A DNA stretch of 64,000 bases, from assembly GCA_030490835.1 (NCBI GenBank), contig CM059971.1, positions 39,356,012 to 39,420,011 of the forward strand, in the 5' to 3' direction. Below, piece after piece: positions 19,989 to 33,107 of this stretch; the first letter of the stretch is position 1, and every line of letters begins with the position of its first letter. Source of the DNA: Annona cherimola. Lineage: Eukaryota; Streptophyta; Magnoliopsida; Magnoliales; Annonaceae. A program made the translations under genes and the position numbers. The notes below the pieces were generated by a model. It was not told where the DNA came from. It searched no databases and saw nothing but the letters and a program-made list of their open reading frames with translations.

Positions 19989-22900
19989 AATGGGTACCAA
20001 AGAGATAAGATCTACTTGTTTATTATTCAGATATGTTTCAAGACAAAGGCAAACAACGTGTGGTTCATGGATAACGGTTGTTCAAGGCATATGACCGGAG
20101 AAAGAAGTTTATTTCATAAACTTAAACCTTGCAACGATGGAACGGTTGCCTTTGGTAATAATGAGAAAGGTAAAATTAAAGGTAAAAGAAACATATATAG
20201 TATATCAAATGCATGCATGGAAGATGTTTTGTTTGTTGAAGGACTCAAGCACAATCTAATGAGTATTAGTCAATTATGTGACAAAGGATACACGGTTGTG
20301 TTTGAATCATCTATATGTAATGTATTTGATGGAGAACATATCATGTTTAGTGGAAAAAGATATGAAAATGTATATTTGGTTTCACTTGATGAACTAGATG
20401 GTCAATGTCTAATGGCCATTGATAATGATCCATGGGTTTGGCATAAAAGGCTTGGACATATAAACATGGGAAATATAAAGACCCTATGGAAAAAGAGTTT
20501 GGTAGAAGGATTGCCAAAGTTGAAATATGACAAAGACAAAATTTGCAAGGCATGTCAATTATCTAAACAACCTAAAATACCTTTCTCTACCAAAAAGGAA
20601 ATTTCCACTACTAGGCCACTTGAATTGCTACATATGGATCTATATGGGTCATCCGATATTTTAACCATTGGTGAAAAGAAATATGTATTTGTGATTGTTG
20701 ATGATTTTTCAAGATTCACATGGATAATTCTCTTAGCTAGCAAAGATGAAGCCTTCTCTATGTTTGCAACTTTTGTAAACTTGGTGCAAAATGAAAAATA
20801 ATGTACTATTATGACCATTAGAAGTGATCATGGTGGTGAATTTGAAAATAAACGATTCATAGAATTATGCAATGAAAAAGGAATTCATCACACATTTTCT
20901 GCACCAAGAACTCCACAACAAAATGGAGTGGTTGAAAGGAAAAACAGAACTATACAAGAGATGGCTAGAACAATGCTAAATGAGAGTAAATTATCCAAGA
21001 AATTTTGGGGTGAAGCTGTAAGTACAGCTTGTCATGTTTTAAATCGAGTTACCATTAGAGCAATCTTGAAAAAGACCCCATATGAGCTATGGAAAGGAAG
21101 AAAACCAAATATCTCTTATTTTCATGCTTTTGGATGCACATGTTATGTTTTGAACAATGGAAAAACCAACTTGGGAAAACTAGATGCTAAAAGTGATGAA
21201 GCAATATTCCTTGGTTACTCATCAAATAGCAAAGCATATAGAGTATTCAATAGACGAAACCAAGTGGTAGAAGAGTCCATACATGTTGTTTTTGATGAAA
21301 CTAACCCTTGCTTCAAAACAAAAGATGATTTAAGTGATGCAGATGATATAACAAGTAGTCTTGAAAAACTGCATATGGAAAAGCAAGAAGATTCCATGGA
21401 GGAAAGGGTAAGTGAAGGTAATAATTCCTACAAACCTCCAACAGATTTGAAATTCAAACATCCCCATCCAATTGAACAAGTTATAGGAAATGTATATGAC
21501 GGTGTGAAAACTAGAAGATCAAAATAAAATGTTTGTGGACAATACGCTTTTGTATCCAAGATTGAACCATCCAATATTGATCAAGCTCTTGATGATGAAA
21601 ACTGGATTATAGCAATGCAAGAAGAGCTAAATCAATTTGAAAGAAACCAAGTTTGGCACCTTGTTCCTAGACCAAACGATTGTACTGTTATTGGCACCAA
21701 GTGGGTCTTTAGGAACAAATTAGATGAAAGTGGACTTGTAGTAAGAAACAAAGCTAGACTTGTGGCAAAAGGATACTCACAAGAAGAAGGAATAGATTTT
21801 GAGGAATCCTATGCCCCGGTTGCTAGATTGGAAGCAATTCGCATCTTATTAGCTTTTGCATCTCACATGAACTTTAAATTGTTTCAAATGGATGTTAAAA
21901 GCGTATTTTTGAATGGATATATAAATGAAGAGGTGTATGTAGAACAACCACCTGGATTTGAGGAAAAAGATCAATCTAAATTTGTATACAAGTTAATCAA
22001 AGCATTATATGGATTAAAACAAGCTCCAAGGGCTTGGTATGATAGATTGAGCAAATTTCTGATTGATCATGATTTTCAAAAAGGAAAGGTAGACACCACT
22101 TTGTTTATCAAATACAAAGAAAAGGATATATTGATTATTCAAATTTATGTTGATGATATTATTTTCGGTGCTACTAATGAAATTCTTTGTCAAGAATTTT
22201 CTGAGCTTATGCAGAAAGAATTTGAGATGAGCATGATGGGAGAGCTGAATTTCTTCCTTGGACTGCAAATCAAGCAACTAAATGAAGGAATTTTCATTAA
22301 CCAGTCCAAGTATATCAAAGAAATGTTGAAGAAGTTTGGCATGGAGAATAGCAAAGGAGCAAACACCCCTATGAGCTCAACAATTAAAATTGACAAAGAT
22401 GAGAAAGGAAAAACAATTGATTTAAAATTGTATAGAAGCATGATAAGTTCTTTATTATATTTAACTGCTTCTAGGCCTGATATATTGTTTAGTGTGTGTA
22501 TGTGCTCTAGATTTCAATCATGTCCAAAAGAATCACACTTGGTAGCTGTGAAAAGAAGACACTACCAATATAGGACTTTGGTATCCAAAGGGATCTAATT
22601 TTGATCTAATCGGCTACTCGGATGCGGATTTTTCCGGTTACAAAGTAGATAGAAAAAGTACTAGTGGAACATGTCAATTTCTTGGGAACATGTTCGTTTC
22701 ATGGTTTTCAAGAAAACAAACTAGTGTTGCTCTATCTACGGCGGAAGCCGAATACATTGCCGCCGGGAGCTGTTGTGCCCAATTACTTTGGATGAAACAG
22801 CAATTTAGGGACTATGGCATGAATTTTAAAGATATACCCATTAAATGTGATAATACTAGTGCCATATGTTTAACTAAAAATCCGGTCTTGCATTCTAGGA

Positions 22901-23073
22901 CCAAACATATAGACCTTAGACATCATTTTATTAGAGAACATGTGGAAAATCATGATATATGTCTAGTATATGTAAGAACTGAGGATCAAATTGCAGATAT
23001 ATTCACAAAGCCCCTAACAAAATAAGCATTTTATAAGATTAGAAATGACATGGGAATGATTAATTTAACCTAG
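19989..23073 (+). pseudogene. pol: Sirevirus B pol, degenerate
   Basis: Same +1 overlap with gag as in A. Protease [13 protein letters not shown] has N in place of the usual S after the catalytic D. Stops occur at 20799-20801 (TAA, CAA in A), 21525-21527 (TAA, CAA in A) and 23023-23025 (TAA, GAA in A). A deletion near 22557 in the RT-RNase H linker shifts the frame. Integrase, RT (YVDD) and RNase H (AEAEY, CDNTSA) segments are still readable. The original stop is TAG at 23071-23073. Not functional. Confidence 0.9.
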
Positions 23074-23392
23074 CATAAACTGAGGGGGAGCACCTGTTTA
23101 GGGGGAGCACACCCACCTGTCTCTTTCTTTACCCTCTAACTTTTTGATATATTGACAAAAAGGGGGAGAAGAGTAGGATTTGAGGGGGAGAAGAGTAGGA
23201 TATGTTTGGAGAGAAGAGTAGGATATGGTTGGGGAGAAGAGTAGGATATGTTTGTTGAATGTTTTCAACTTGAAAGTTTGCATGAGCATAAGTATGATAA
23301 AATTTCAAAATACAAAATGAGCATGTTATTTTTTAAGCAATTGAAAGGTATACACACAAATCGGTTTTGTCAATCATCAAAAAGGGGGAGAT
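23074..23392 (+). other. Sirevirus B 3' untranslated region, no env-like ORF
   Basis: No gene. It holds several gggggag motifs (around 23083-23196) including aaaaagggggag at 23157-23168, and the LTR-adjacent polypurine tract at 23379-23390. A gagaagagtaggatatg unit repeats three to four times near 23165-23250. Unlike A and C, it lacks the third ORF and CT leader. Confidence 0.75.
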
Positions 23393-25060
23393 GGTTGGAA
23401 ATATGTGGAAAACAAGCTAAATCTATGTTTTGATGATTAACAAATCAATTTGAGTAAGTCTTGGCTACTAACACGTTTGTGGAAATGTTTAAGGGATATA
23501 CATTTAAAGAAAATAAAGTACGGAAGGCCAAGTCGTTCCCCAAGTCGACTCCAAGATCGACTTCAAAGAGTCAAATCCGTCCAGAGTTGAAACGGGAAGA
23601 AGAGCAGGTGAAGTCGCAGGCCAAGTCGACTCCACTTGCGACTTGGGAAGCCAAGTCGCAAACAAAGTCGACTCCAGCATCGAATTCAGACGGGAAAAAC
23701 CGTCCAGAGTTGAATTTGGGACAGAAGTATCCCGAAGTCGCAGTCGAAGTCGACTCCAGTTGCGACTTGGGCGAAGTCGCAGACGAAGTCGACCCCGAGT
23801 TCGACTTGACGTTCTTCAAAGTCCAAAATGCAGATTCAAGCTCATTTCCAAGATCAACTTAAGATCTCTCAAGACCAAATCAAGGATACAAGCTCATTAT
23901 CAAAATCAAGTTTATCAAGTCCAAAGAAAAGCTTCAAGTACATTTTAAGGTGAAGAAACTCAAGACATGAAAACTAGTATCAAAAGCAAGAAGGATGAAT
24001 CAAAAACAAGTTCTTCAAGAAGACTACAAATATGTGAAGCCATTCCAGAATAAAATGATCAAAGAAAGAAGCCAAGCAAGCTAAGAAGAAGATAATGATC
24101 CAAAGGGAAATGAAGGAACCAAGCATTCCAAGTATTCAAGATCATCAAGCTTCCTGCCGAAGTGAAGTCGCACACCGAAGTCGACTCCACTTGCGACTTG
24201 GGTCAAGTCGATGCCCAAGTCGACCCGACCTGGAACTTGAAGTCGCTAACGGAAGGCGAAGTCGCACCCGAAGTCGACTCCATCTGCGACTTGGGCGAAG
24301 TTGCATCCGAAGTCGACTCTGCCTGCGACTTGGGTCGCAACGGTCGGATAATTTTCGAACGTTGGCGCATTAAATGCGCGCCACCTACCTTCAAACGTTC
24401 GGATTCCCTCCGCAATTATAAAAGGCATTCATTATGGATGAGGGAAGCAGCTGAGAATCATTAAGTGTGCTTAACTGCCATCTACAAGAGCTTTAAAGAG
24501 ATCAAGTCATTCAAAGAAGAAGAACTTTGCTTCAAACTGCAAGAGCCCAACTTCTGAATCTTCAAAGCCAATACTACGAGTTCTTCTCTGCGCCAAATTG
24601 CTACTACACATCTGTAGAGTGTAGATTCTTTTGTTATTTCATTTATTTGTATTGAACTTGATTTAGTTTGAGGAACTAAGATCAAGCAAAGGCAAAGTAG
24701 TGTGTGATTGGAGTGGAACTCATCACCTACTTGTGCTGAGATTTGTTGAAGCCCCCTAGAGCTGGAATCTAGAAGAGAGCAGTGGCTCTAATTGTATTTG
24801 AGGAATACAATAGTGGAACCCAAGTCACAAGGAGTGTGAGCTTGGAAGAGTGGAGTAGGGAGGTTGCCCGAACCACTATAAAAATCTTGTGTGCTTGACT
24901 TATGTTTCTGCTCTCTACATTATAATTGCTTACAACTTCATTTCTTCTATCAAGGGGATTAAACTTTCAAGGGGTTAAGTTTTTAAGTTACCAAAGAAAT
25001 TTTTTAAGAACCCAATTCACCCCTCCCCTCTTGGGTTTTGCCATTAACTCGGGGCCAACA
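23393..25060 (+). repeat. 3' LTR of Sirevirus B
   Basis: 1668 bp; it starts GGTTGGAAATATG (the terminal T is changed to G) and ends GGGGCCAACA. The TATA box is at 24417-24423. It is uninterrupted, so it shows the pre-insertion sequence of the site taken by A. Confidence 0.93.
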
Positions 25061-25570
25061 GCGACTTGGTCTCGATTTGCATTCACTTGCCTGCATGCCT
25101 TCATATGTCCCGTCCTTCCTGCAAAAGATGGAAAAACTAAGTAAATGGACTAAAAATGCTTAATTATTGCTGAAAATGTACAAAAACTAAATAATGTTCC
25201 TAAAATGCAAAGTGCATCCATAGTGTAAAATGGTGTGATGTTATAAAGGAAACGATAAAGAGTAAAGATAATAAAATTAAAATATATAAGTTATTTGTAT
25301 AAATAGTTGTATAGAAAATTTAAAATATAATAGTAATATAAGAAAATGTGAAAAAATGATTAAAAATAGTGGAATTAGAAAGTAAAAAGTTTTGCTGTTA
25401 ATTGGATATACCTAAAAATTTTTAATACAATAAAAATTATTGAAATAAAAAAGTAATAGGATATGATAGAGGTAATGATCACGAGTAAAATTAACAAAGT
25501 TAAAATAGATAAGTGAGTTCCATAGATAATTACGTATAAATGATTAAAAATTGTAATACTTGTATAGAAA
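25061..25570. other. Flank of Sirevirus B: AT-rich, likely continuation of the decayed LTR
   Basis: No gene. It begins with gcgac, the right TSD of B, so it should continue the block ending at 4882. The first 150 bp are of mixed composition; the rest is very AT-rich, with a loosely repeated pair of segments (agtaaa...taaaat...ataag at about 25260 and 25484; tgtatagaaaatt at 25309 and 25561). The satellite begins right after the second tgtatagaaaatt. Confidence 0.5.
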
Positions 25571-28500
25571 ATTATGAACTTCGACTACCTAGAATTAACT
25601 AGTAGTCAATCTATTCACTTCATTTGAGTCTAACGAGAACGAGCAAACTTTAATGCTTTCGAATAGACTCAAAGTAGCTGAATCGGATGGAAGGAATTTC
25701 AATCAAATAAAAATGATTATAATCCCTTGATTTCATTCACATTCGAAAGGGAACGAATGAACTTAAATGCATTTGAATCGACTAAAATGATCTGAATTTG
25801 ATAGAATGAATTTCGACTACCTAGAATTGACTGCTACACAATCTAATTGACTGGATTTGACTCTAATGAGAGCGAGCAAATTTTAACGCATTCGAATACA
25901 CTCAAAGCAATTGATTCGGATGGATCGAACTTCAATCATGTAGAACTGATTATAAACCGTTCATTTCAATCACATTCGAAAGGGAACGAATGATCTTAAA
26001 TGCATTCAAATCGACTCAAATGAATTGAATTAGATGGAATGAACTTCGACTACCTGGAATTGACTACTACTCAATCTAATTCACTTGATTTGAGATTAAG
26101 GAGAGCGATCAAACTTTAATACATTCGAATAGACTCAAAGAAACTGAATCGGATAGAAAGAAGTTCCAACAAATAGAACTGATTATAATCCCTTGATTTC
26201 ATTCACATTCGAAAGGGAACGAATGATCTTAAATGCATTCGAATCGACTCAAATGAACTAAATTATTCAGAATGAACTTTGACTATCTAGAGTTGGCCAC
26301 TTCTCAATCTAATTGACAAGATTTGACTCTAATGAGAGCGAGAAAACTTTAACACATTCGAATACACTCAAAGAAACTGATTCAGATGGATGGAACTTCA
26401 ATCAAATAGAACTGATTGTAATCCCTTGATTTCATTCACATTCAAAAGGGAACGAATGATCTTAAATGCATTCGAATTGACTCAAATGAACTGAATTTCA
26501 CAGATTGACCTTCGACTACCTAGAATGGACAACTACTCAATCTAATTGACTTGATTTGACACTAATGAGAACGAGAAAACTTTAATGCATTCGAATAGAC
26601 TCAAAGCAACTGAATCGGATGGATGAAACAGCAATCAAATAGAACTGATTATAATCCCTTGATTTCATTTACATTCAAATGGGAACGAATATTGTCAAGA
26701 GCATTTGAATCGACTCAAATGAACTGAATTAGATAGAATGAACTTCGACCACCTAGAATTGACTGCTACACAATCTAATTGATTGGATTTGACTCTAATG
26801 AGAGCGAGCAAACTTTAACGCATTCGAATACACTCAAAGCAATTGATTCGGATTATGGAAATTCAATCATATAGAACTGATTATAATCCGTTGATTTCAT
26901 TCACATTCGAAAGGCAACGAATGATCATAAATGCATTCCAATCGACTAAAATGAACTGAATTAGATAGAATGAACTTCGACTACCTAGAATTGACTAGCA
27001 CTCAATCTATTCACTTCATTTGAGTCTAACGAGAACAAGCAAACTTTAATGCATTCGAATAGACTCAGAGCAGCTGAATCGGATGGACGGAATTTCAATC
27101 AAATAAAAATGATTCTAATCCCATGATTTCATTCACATTCGAAAGGGAACGAATGATCTTAAATGCATTCGAATCGACTAAAATGATCTGAATTTGACAG
27201 AATGAACTTCGACTACCTGGAATTGACTGCTAAACAATCTAATTGACTAGATTTGACTCTAATGAGAGCAAGCAAACTTCAACGCTTTCGAATACACTCA
27301 AAGCAATTGATTCGGATCGATGGAACTTCAATCATGTAGAACTGATTATAAACCGTTCATTTCATTCACATTCGAAAGGGAACGAATGATCTTAAATGCA
27401 TTCGAATCGACTCGAATGAATTGAATTAGATGGAATGAACTTCGACTACCTGGAATTGACTACTACTCAATCTAATTCACTTGATTTGAGATTAAGGAGA
27501 GCGATCAAACTTTAATACATTCGAATAGACTCAAAGAAACTGAATCGGATAGAAAGAAGTTCCAACAAATAGAACTCATTATAATCCCTTGATTTCATTC
27601 ACATTCGAAAGGGAACGAATGATCTTAAATGCATTCGAATCGACTCAAATGAACTAAATTATTCAGAATGACCTTTGACTATCTAGAGTTGGCCACTTCG
27701 CAATCTAATTGACAGGATTTGACTCTAATGAGAGCGAGAAAACTTTAACCCATTCGAATACACTCAAAGAAACTGATTCAGATGGATGGAACATCAATCA
27801 AATAGAACTGATTGTAATCCCTTGATTTCATTCACATTCAAAAGGGAACGAATGATCTTAAATGCATTCTAATTGTCTCAAATGAACTGAATTTCAGAGA
27901 ATGAACTTCGACTACCTAGAATGGACAACTACTCAATCTAATTGACTTGATTTGACACTAATGAGAACGAGCAAACTTTAATGCATTCGAATAGACTCAA
28001 AGCAACTGAATCGGATGGATGAAACTTCAATCAAATAGAACTAATTACAATCCCTTGATTTCATTCACATTCGAAAGGGAGAGAATATTGTTAAGAGCAT
28101 TTGAATCGACTCAAATGAACTCAATTAGATAGAATGAGCTTCGACTACTAAGAATTCACTATTACTCAATCTAATTGACTGGATTTGACTCTAATGAGAG
28201 CGTACAAACTTCAACACATTTGAATACAATGAAAGCAATTGATTCGGTTGGATGGAATTTCAATCATATAGAACTGATTATAATCCGTTTATTTCATTCA
28301 CATTCGAAAGGCAATGAATGATCTTAAATGCATTACAATCGATTCAAATGAACTGAATTAGATAGAATGAACTTCGACTACCTAGAATTGACTTCTACTC
28401 AATCTATTCACTTAATTTGAGTCTAACGAGAACGAGCAAACTTCAATGTATTCGAATAGACTCAAAGCAACTGAATCGGATGGATGAAATTTCAATCAAA

Positions 28501-31500
28501 TAAAAATCATTATAATCCCTTGATTTCATTCACATTCGAAAGGGAACGAATGAACTTAAATGCATTCGAATCGACTAAAATGTTCTGAATTTGATAGAAT
28601 GAACTTCGACTACCTAGAATTGACTGCTACACAATCTAATTGACTTGATTTGACTCTAATGAGAGCGAGCAGACTTTAACGCATTCGAATACACTCAAAG
28701 CAATTGATTCGGATGTATGGAACTTCAATCATGTAGCACTGATTATAAACCGTTCATTTCATTCACATTCGAAAGGGAACGAATGATCTTAAATGCATTT
28801 GAATTGACTCAAATGAACTGAATTTCATAGAATGAACTTCGACTACCTAGAATGGACAACTACTCAATCTAATTGACTTGATTTGACACTAATGAGAACG
28901 AGCAAACTTTAATGTATTCGAATAGACTCAAAGCAACTGAATCAGATGGATGGAATTTCAATCAAATAAAAATGATTATAATCCCTTGATTTCATTTACA
29001 TTCGAAAGGGAATGGATGAACTTAAATGCATTCGAATCGACTAAAATGATCTGAATTTTATAGAATGAATTTCGACTACCTAGAATTGACTGCTACACAA
29101 TCTAATTGACTGGATTTGACTCTAATGATAGCGAGAAAACTTTAACGCATTTGAATACACTCAAAGCAATTGATTCCGATGGATCGAACTTCAATCATGT
29201 AGAACTGATTATAAACCGTTCATTTCATTCATATTCAAAAGGGAATGAATGATCTTAAATGCATTCAAATCGACTCAAATGGATTGAATTAGATGGAATG
29301 AACTTCGACTGCCTGGAATTGACTACTACTCAATCTAATTCACTTGATTTGAGATTAAGGAGAGCGATCAAACTTTAATCCATTCGAATAGACTCAAAGA
29401 AACTAAATCGGATAGAAAGAAGTTCCAACAAATAGAACTGATTATAATCCCTTGATTTCATTCACATTCGAAAGGGAACGAATGATCTTAAATGCATTCG
29501 AATCGACTCAAATGAACTGAATTATTTAGAATGAGCTTTGACTATCTAGAGTTGGCCACTTCTCAATCTAATTGACAGGATTTGACTCTAATGAGAGCGA
29601 GAAAACTTTAACGCATTCGAATACACTCAAAGAAACTGATTCAGATGGATGGAACTTCAATCAAATAGAACTGATTGTAATCCCTTGATTTCATTCACAT
29701 TCAAAAGGGAACGAATGATCTTAAATGCATTCGAATTGACTCAAATGAACTAAATTTCACAGATTGAACTTCGACTACCTAGAATGGACAACTACTCAAT
29801 CTAATTGACTTGATTTGACACTAATGAGAACGAGAAAACTTTAATGCATTCGAATAGACTTAAAGCAACTGAATCGGATGGATGAAACTTCAATCAAATA
29901 GAACTGATTACAATCCCTTGATTTCATTCACAGTCAAAGGGGAACGAATATTGTTAATAGCATTTGAATCGACTCAAATGAACTGAATTAGATATAATGA
30001 ACTTCGACCACCTACAATTCACTGGTACTCCATCTAATTGACTGGATTTGGCTCTAATGAGAGCGTACAAACTTCAACGCATTCGCATACACTGAAAGCA
30101 ATTGATTCGGATGGATGGAACTTCAATCATATAGAACTGATTATAATCCGTTGATTTCATTCACATTCGAAAGGCAACGAATGATCATAAATGCATTCCA
30201 ATCGACTAAAATGAACTGAATTAGATAGAATGAACTTCGACTACCTAGAATTGACTAGCACTCAATCTATTCACTTCATTTGAGTCTAACGAGAACAAGC
30301 AAACTTTAATGCATTCGAATAGACTCAGAGCAGCTGAATCGGATGGACGGAATTTCAATCAAATAAAAATGATTCTAATCCCATGATTTCATTCACATTC
30401 GAAAGGGAACGAATGATCATAAATGCATTTGAATCGACTAAAATGATCTGAATTTGATAGAATGAACTTCGACTACCTAGAATTGACTGCTACACAATCT
30501 AATTGACTGGATTTGACTCTAATGAGCGTGAGAAAACTTTAACGCATTCGAATACACTCAAAGAAATTGATTCGGATGGATGGAACTTCAATCATGTAGA
30601 ACTGATTATAAACCGTTCATTTCATTCACATTCGAAAGGGAACGAATGGTCTTAAATGCATTCCAATCGACTCAAATGAATTGAATTAGATGGAATGAAC
30701 TTGGACTACCTGGAATTGACTACTACTCAATCTAATTCACTTGATTTGAGTCTAAGGAGACCGATCAAACTTTAATACATTCGAATAGACTCAAAGAAAC
30801 TGAATCGGATAGAAGGAAGCTCCAACAAATAGAACTGATTATAAGCCCTTGATTTCATTCACATTAGAAAGGGAACGAATGATCTTAAATGCATTCGAAT
30901 CGACTCAAATTAACTGAATTATTTAGAATGAACTTTGACTATCTAGAGTTGGCCTCTAGTCAATCTAATTGATAGGATTTGACTCTAATGAGAGTGAGCA
31001 AACTTTAACGCATTCGAATACACTCAAAGAAACTGATTCAGATGGATGGAACTTCAATCAAATAGAACTGATTGTAATCCCTTGATTTCATTCACATTCA
31101 AAAGGGAACGAATGATCTTAAATGCATTCGAATTGACTCAAATGAACTGAATTTCACAGATTGAACTTCGACTACCTAGAATGGACAACTACTCAATCGA
31201 ATTGACTTGATTTGACACTAATGAGAACGAGAAAACTTTAATGCATTCGAATAGACTCAAAGAAACCGAATCGGATGGATGAAACTTCAATCAAATAGAA
31301 CTGATTACAATCCCTTGATTTCCTTCACATTCGAAGGGGAACGAATATTGTTAAGAGCATTTGAATCGACTCAAATGAACTGAATTAGATAGAATGAACT
31401 TCGACTACCTAGAATTCACTAGTACTCGATCTAATTGACTGGATTCGACTCTAATGAGAGCTTACAAACTTCAACGCATTCGAATACTCTGAAAGCAATT

Positions 31501-31706
31501 GATTCGGATGGATGTAACTTCAATCATATAGAACTGATTGTAATCCGTTGATTTCATTAACATTCGAAAGGCAATGAATGATACTAAATGCATTCCAATC
31601 GACTCAAATGAACTGAATTAGATAGAATGAACTTCGACTACCTAGAATTGACTAGTACTCAATCTATTCACTTCATTTGTGTCTAACGAGAACAAGCAAA
31701 CTTTAA
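25571..31706. repeat. Satellite array, block 1 (233-bp monomers in 1.4-kb higher-order repeats)
   Basis: Tandem monomers of about 233 bp, each with a cttcgactacc-type box. Six monomer types can be told apart by the sequence after that box: a (ctattcacttcatttg), b (tgctacacaatc), c (ttcacttgatttgagatt), d (gagttggccact), e (gaatggacaact) and f. Type a recurs at 25579, 26975, 28372, 30235 and 31632. The gaps are 1396, 1397, 1863 and 1397 bp, so three HORs are hexamers and one is an octamer. Each monomer is two related halves of about 116 bp. No conserved ORF. Confidence 0.93.
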
Positions 31707-33107
31707 TACAATTAGAGCCACTGCTCTCTTCTAGATTCTAGCTCTAGGGGGCATATACAACCAGAGCCTCTTGCTCTCTTCTAGATTCCAGCTTTAGGGG
31801 GCATCAACAAATCACAGCACAAGTAGGTGATGAGTTACACTCCAATCACACACTACTTTGCTTACACTTGATCTTAGTTCCTCAAACTAAATCAAGTTCA
31901 ACACAAACAAATGAAACAATAAGAAAACTACACTTTACAGTTGTGTAGTAGCAGTTTGGCGCAGAGAAGAACTCGTAGTATTGGCTTTGAAGATTCTGAA
32001 ATATAGCTCTTGCAACTTGAAGCAAAGTTCTTCCTCTTTGTATGGCTTGATCTCTTTTGAGCTCTTGAATATAGGAGTTAAGCACACTTAATGATTCTCA
32101 GCTACTTCCCTCGTCCACAATGAATGCCTTTTATAATTGTTGAGGGAATCCAAACGTTTGAAAATAGGTGGCGCGCATTTAATGCGCCAACGTTCGAATA
32201 TTTTCCGACCATTGCAACCCAAGTCGCAGGTGGAGTCGACTTCGGATGCGACTTCACCCAAGTCGCAGATGGAGTCGACTTCGGGTGCGACTTCGCCTTC
32301 CGTAGCGACTTCAAGTTCCAGGTCGGGTCGACTTGGGTATCGACTTGACCCAAGTCGCAGGTGGAGTCGACTTCGGTATGCGACTTCACCTCGTAAGTTT
32401 ATCTTGATGAACTTGCAATTTTTGGGATGCTTTTGTTTTCTTCATGCCTTGTTGTTCTTCCCTGATTGAGTTCTTCTTTGAGTCATTGTCTTCACTTTAG
32501 CTTGTTTCTTTTGGCTCCATGTTTTGCAAGCCTTGAATCCATGAGTCTTGATTCTTGCATTCATGAGCAGGTTCTTTGATTTGAATGGTCGAGTTTATGC
32601 ATTTTGCTTGGACTTGGATTAGTCTTCATATATTTGTCTTGAAATCAGTTAATCCCAACTTGTCTTCTGAAATTTCTCCTCTGTCCGATCGAAGTCGATG
32701 CCGGAGTCGACTTGGTCTGCGACTTCGCCCAAGTCGCATGCTGGAGTCGACTTGGTCTGCGACTTCGGTGCCCCCAGATCTTAGTTTCAACTCTGGACGG
32801 AAAACGACGCCTCCAAGTCGCTACTGGAGTCGACTTGGCCTGCGACTTCACCTCAAGTCGCAAGTGGAGTCGACTTGGGGTGCGACTTCGGCACTTCGGG
32901 GTCTTGACTTCAACTCTAGAAGGAAATGTCATTTTGAAGTCGATGCTGGAGTCGACTTGGGGATCAACTTGGCCTTCCATGCTTTACGTTCTTCAAATGT
33001 ATATCCCTTAAACATATCCAGAAACATATTAGTAGCCAAGACTTACTCAAATTGATTAGTTAATCATCAAAACATAGATTTAACTTGTTTTCCACATATT
33101 TCCAACA
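31707..33107 (-). repeat. Captured Sirevirus LTR fragment, copy 1
   Basis: Minus-strand LTR related to that of B: the 5' terminus TGTTGGAAATATG lies exactly at 33107, and the GTCGAC clusters, TATA box (TATAAAAGGC near 32135) and two CCTAGAGC units follow. It breaks off at about 31707, within ctctaattgtat, so the last 270 bp or so of the LTR are missing. The left junction shares aatac with satellite type c. No internal element sequence and no TSD. Confidence 0.88.

Larger units (their letters stand above)
17754..20008 (+). pseudogene. gag: Sirevirus B gag, stops and MITE insertion
   Basis: ATG at 17754, terminal TAA at 20006-20008. Leaving out the 371-bp MITE and its 9-bp duplication gives 625 codons in one frame, a little longer than A. 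Lesions are TGA at 17844-17846 (codon 31, TGG in C), TGA at 18513-18515 (AGA in A and C) and the MITE at 19562-19932. Both zinc knuckles survive (CYKCGGIGHIQAQC and CNFCNKMGHKAYKC), as does a K/E-rich coiled coil that is longer than in A. It cannot give a full Gag. Confidence 0.9.
4883..25060 (+). mobile_element. Sirevirus B: outer Ty1/copia element (degenerate, interrupted)
   Basis: LTRs of 1667 and 1668 bp (5' LTR 4883-6241 plus 17398-17705; 3' LTR 23393-25060) flank a PBS, gag, pol and a polypurine tract. The flanks gtgac (4878-4882) and gcgac (25061-25065) are a 5-bp TSD with one mismatch. By eye the LTRs differ at about 31 positions (about 1.9%), so B is older than A. Coding regions carry multiple stops, a pol deletion and a MITE in gag. 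There is no envelope-like ORF: only about 320 bp separate pol from the 3' LTR. Without the nested A element, one TSD copy and the MITE, it is about 8.6 kb. Confidence 0.9.

Noticed and set aside
31707..33107. Full solo LTR in the satellite
   Set aside because: One end is missing (about 270 bp) and there is no TSD, so it is a captured fragment and not a solo LTR from intra-element recombination.
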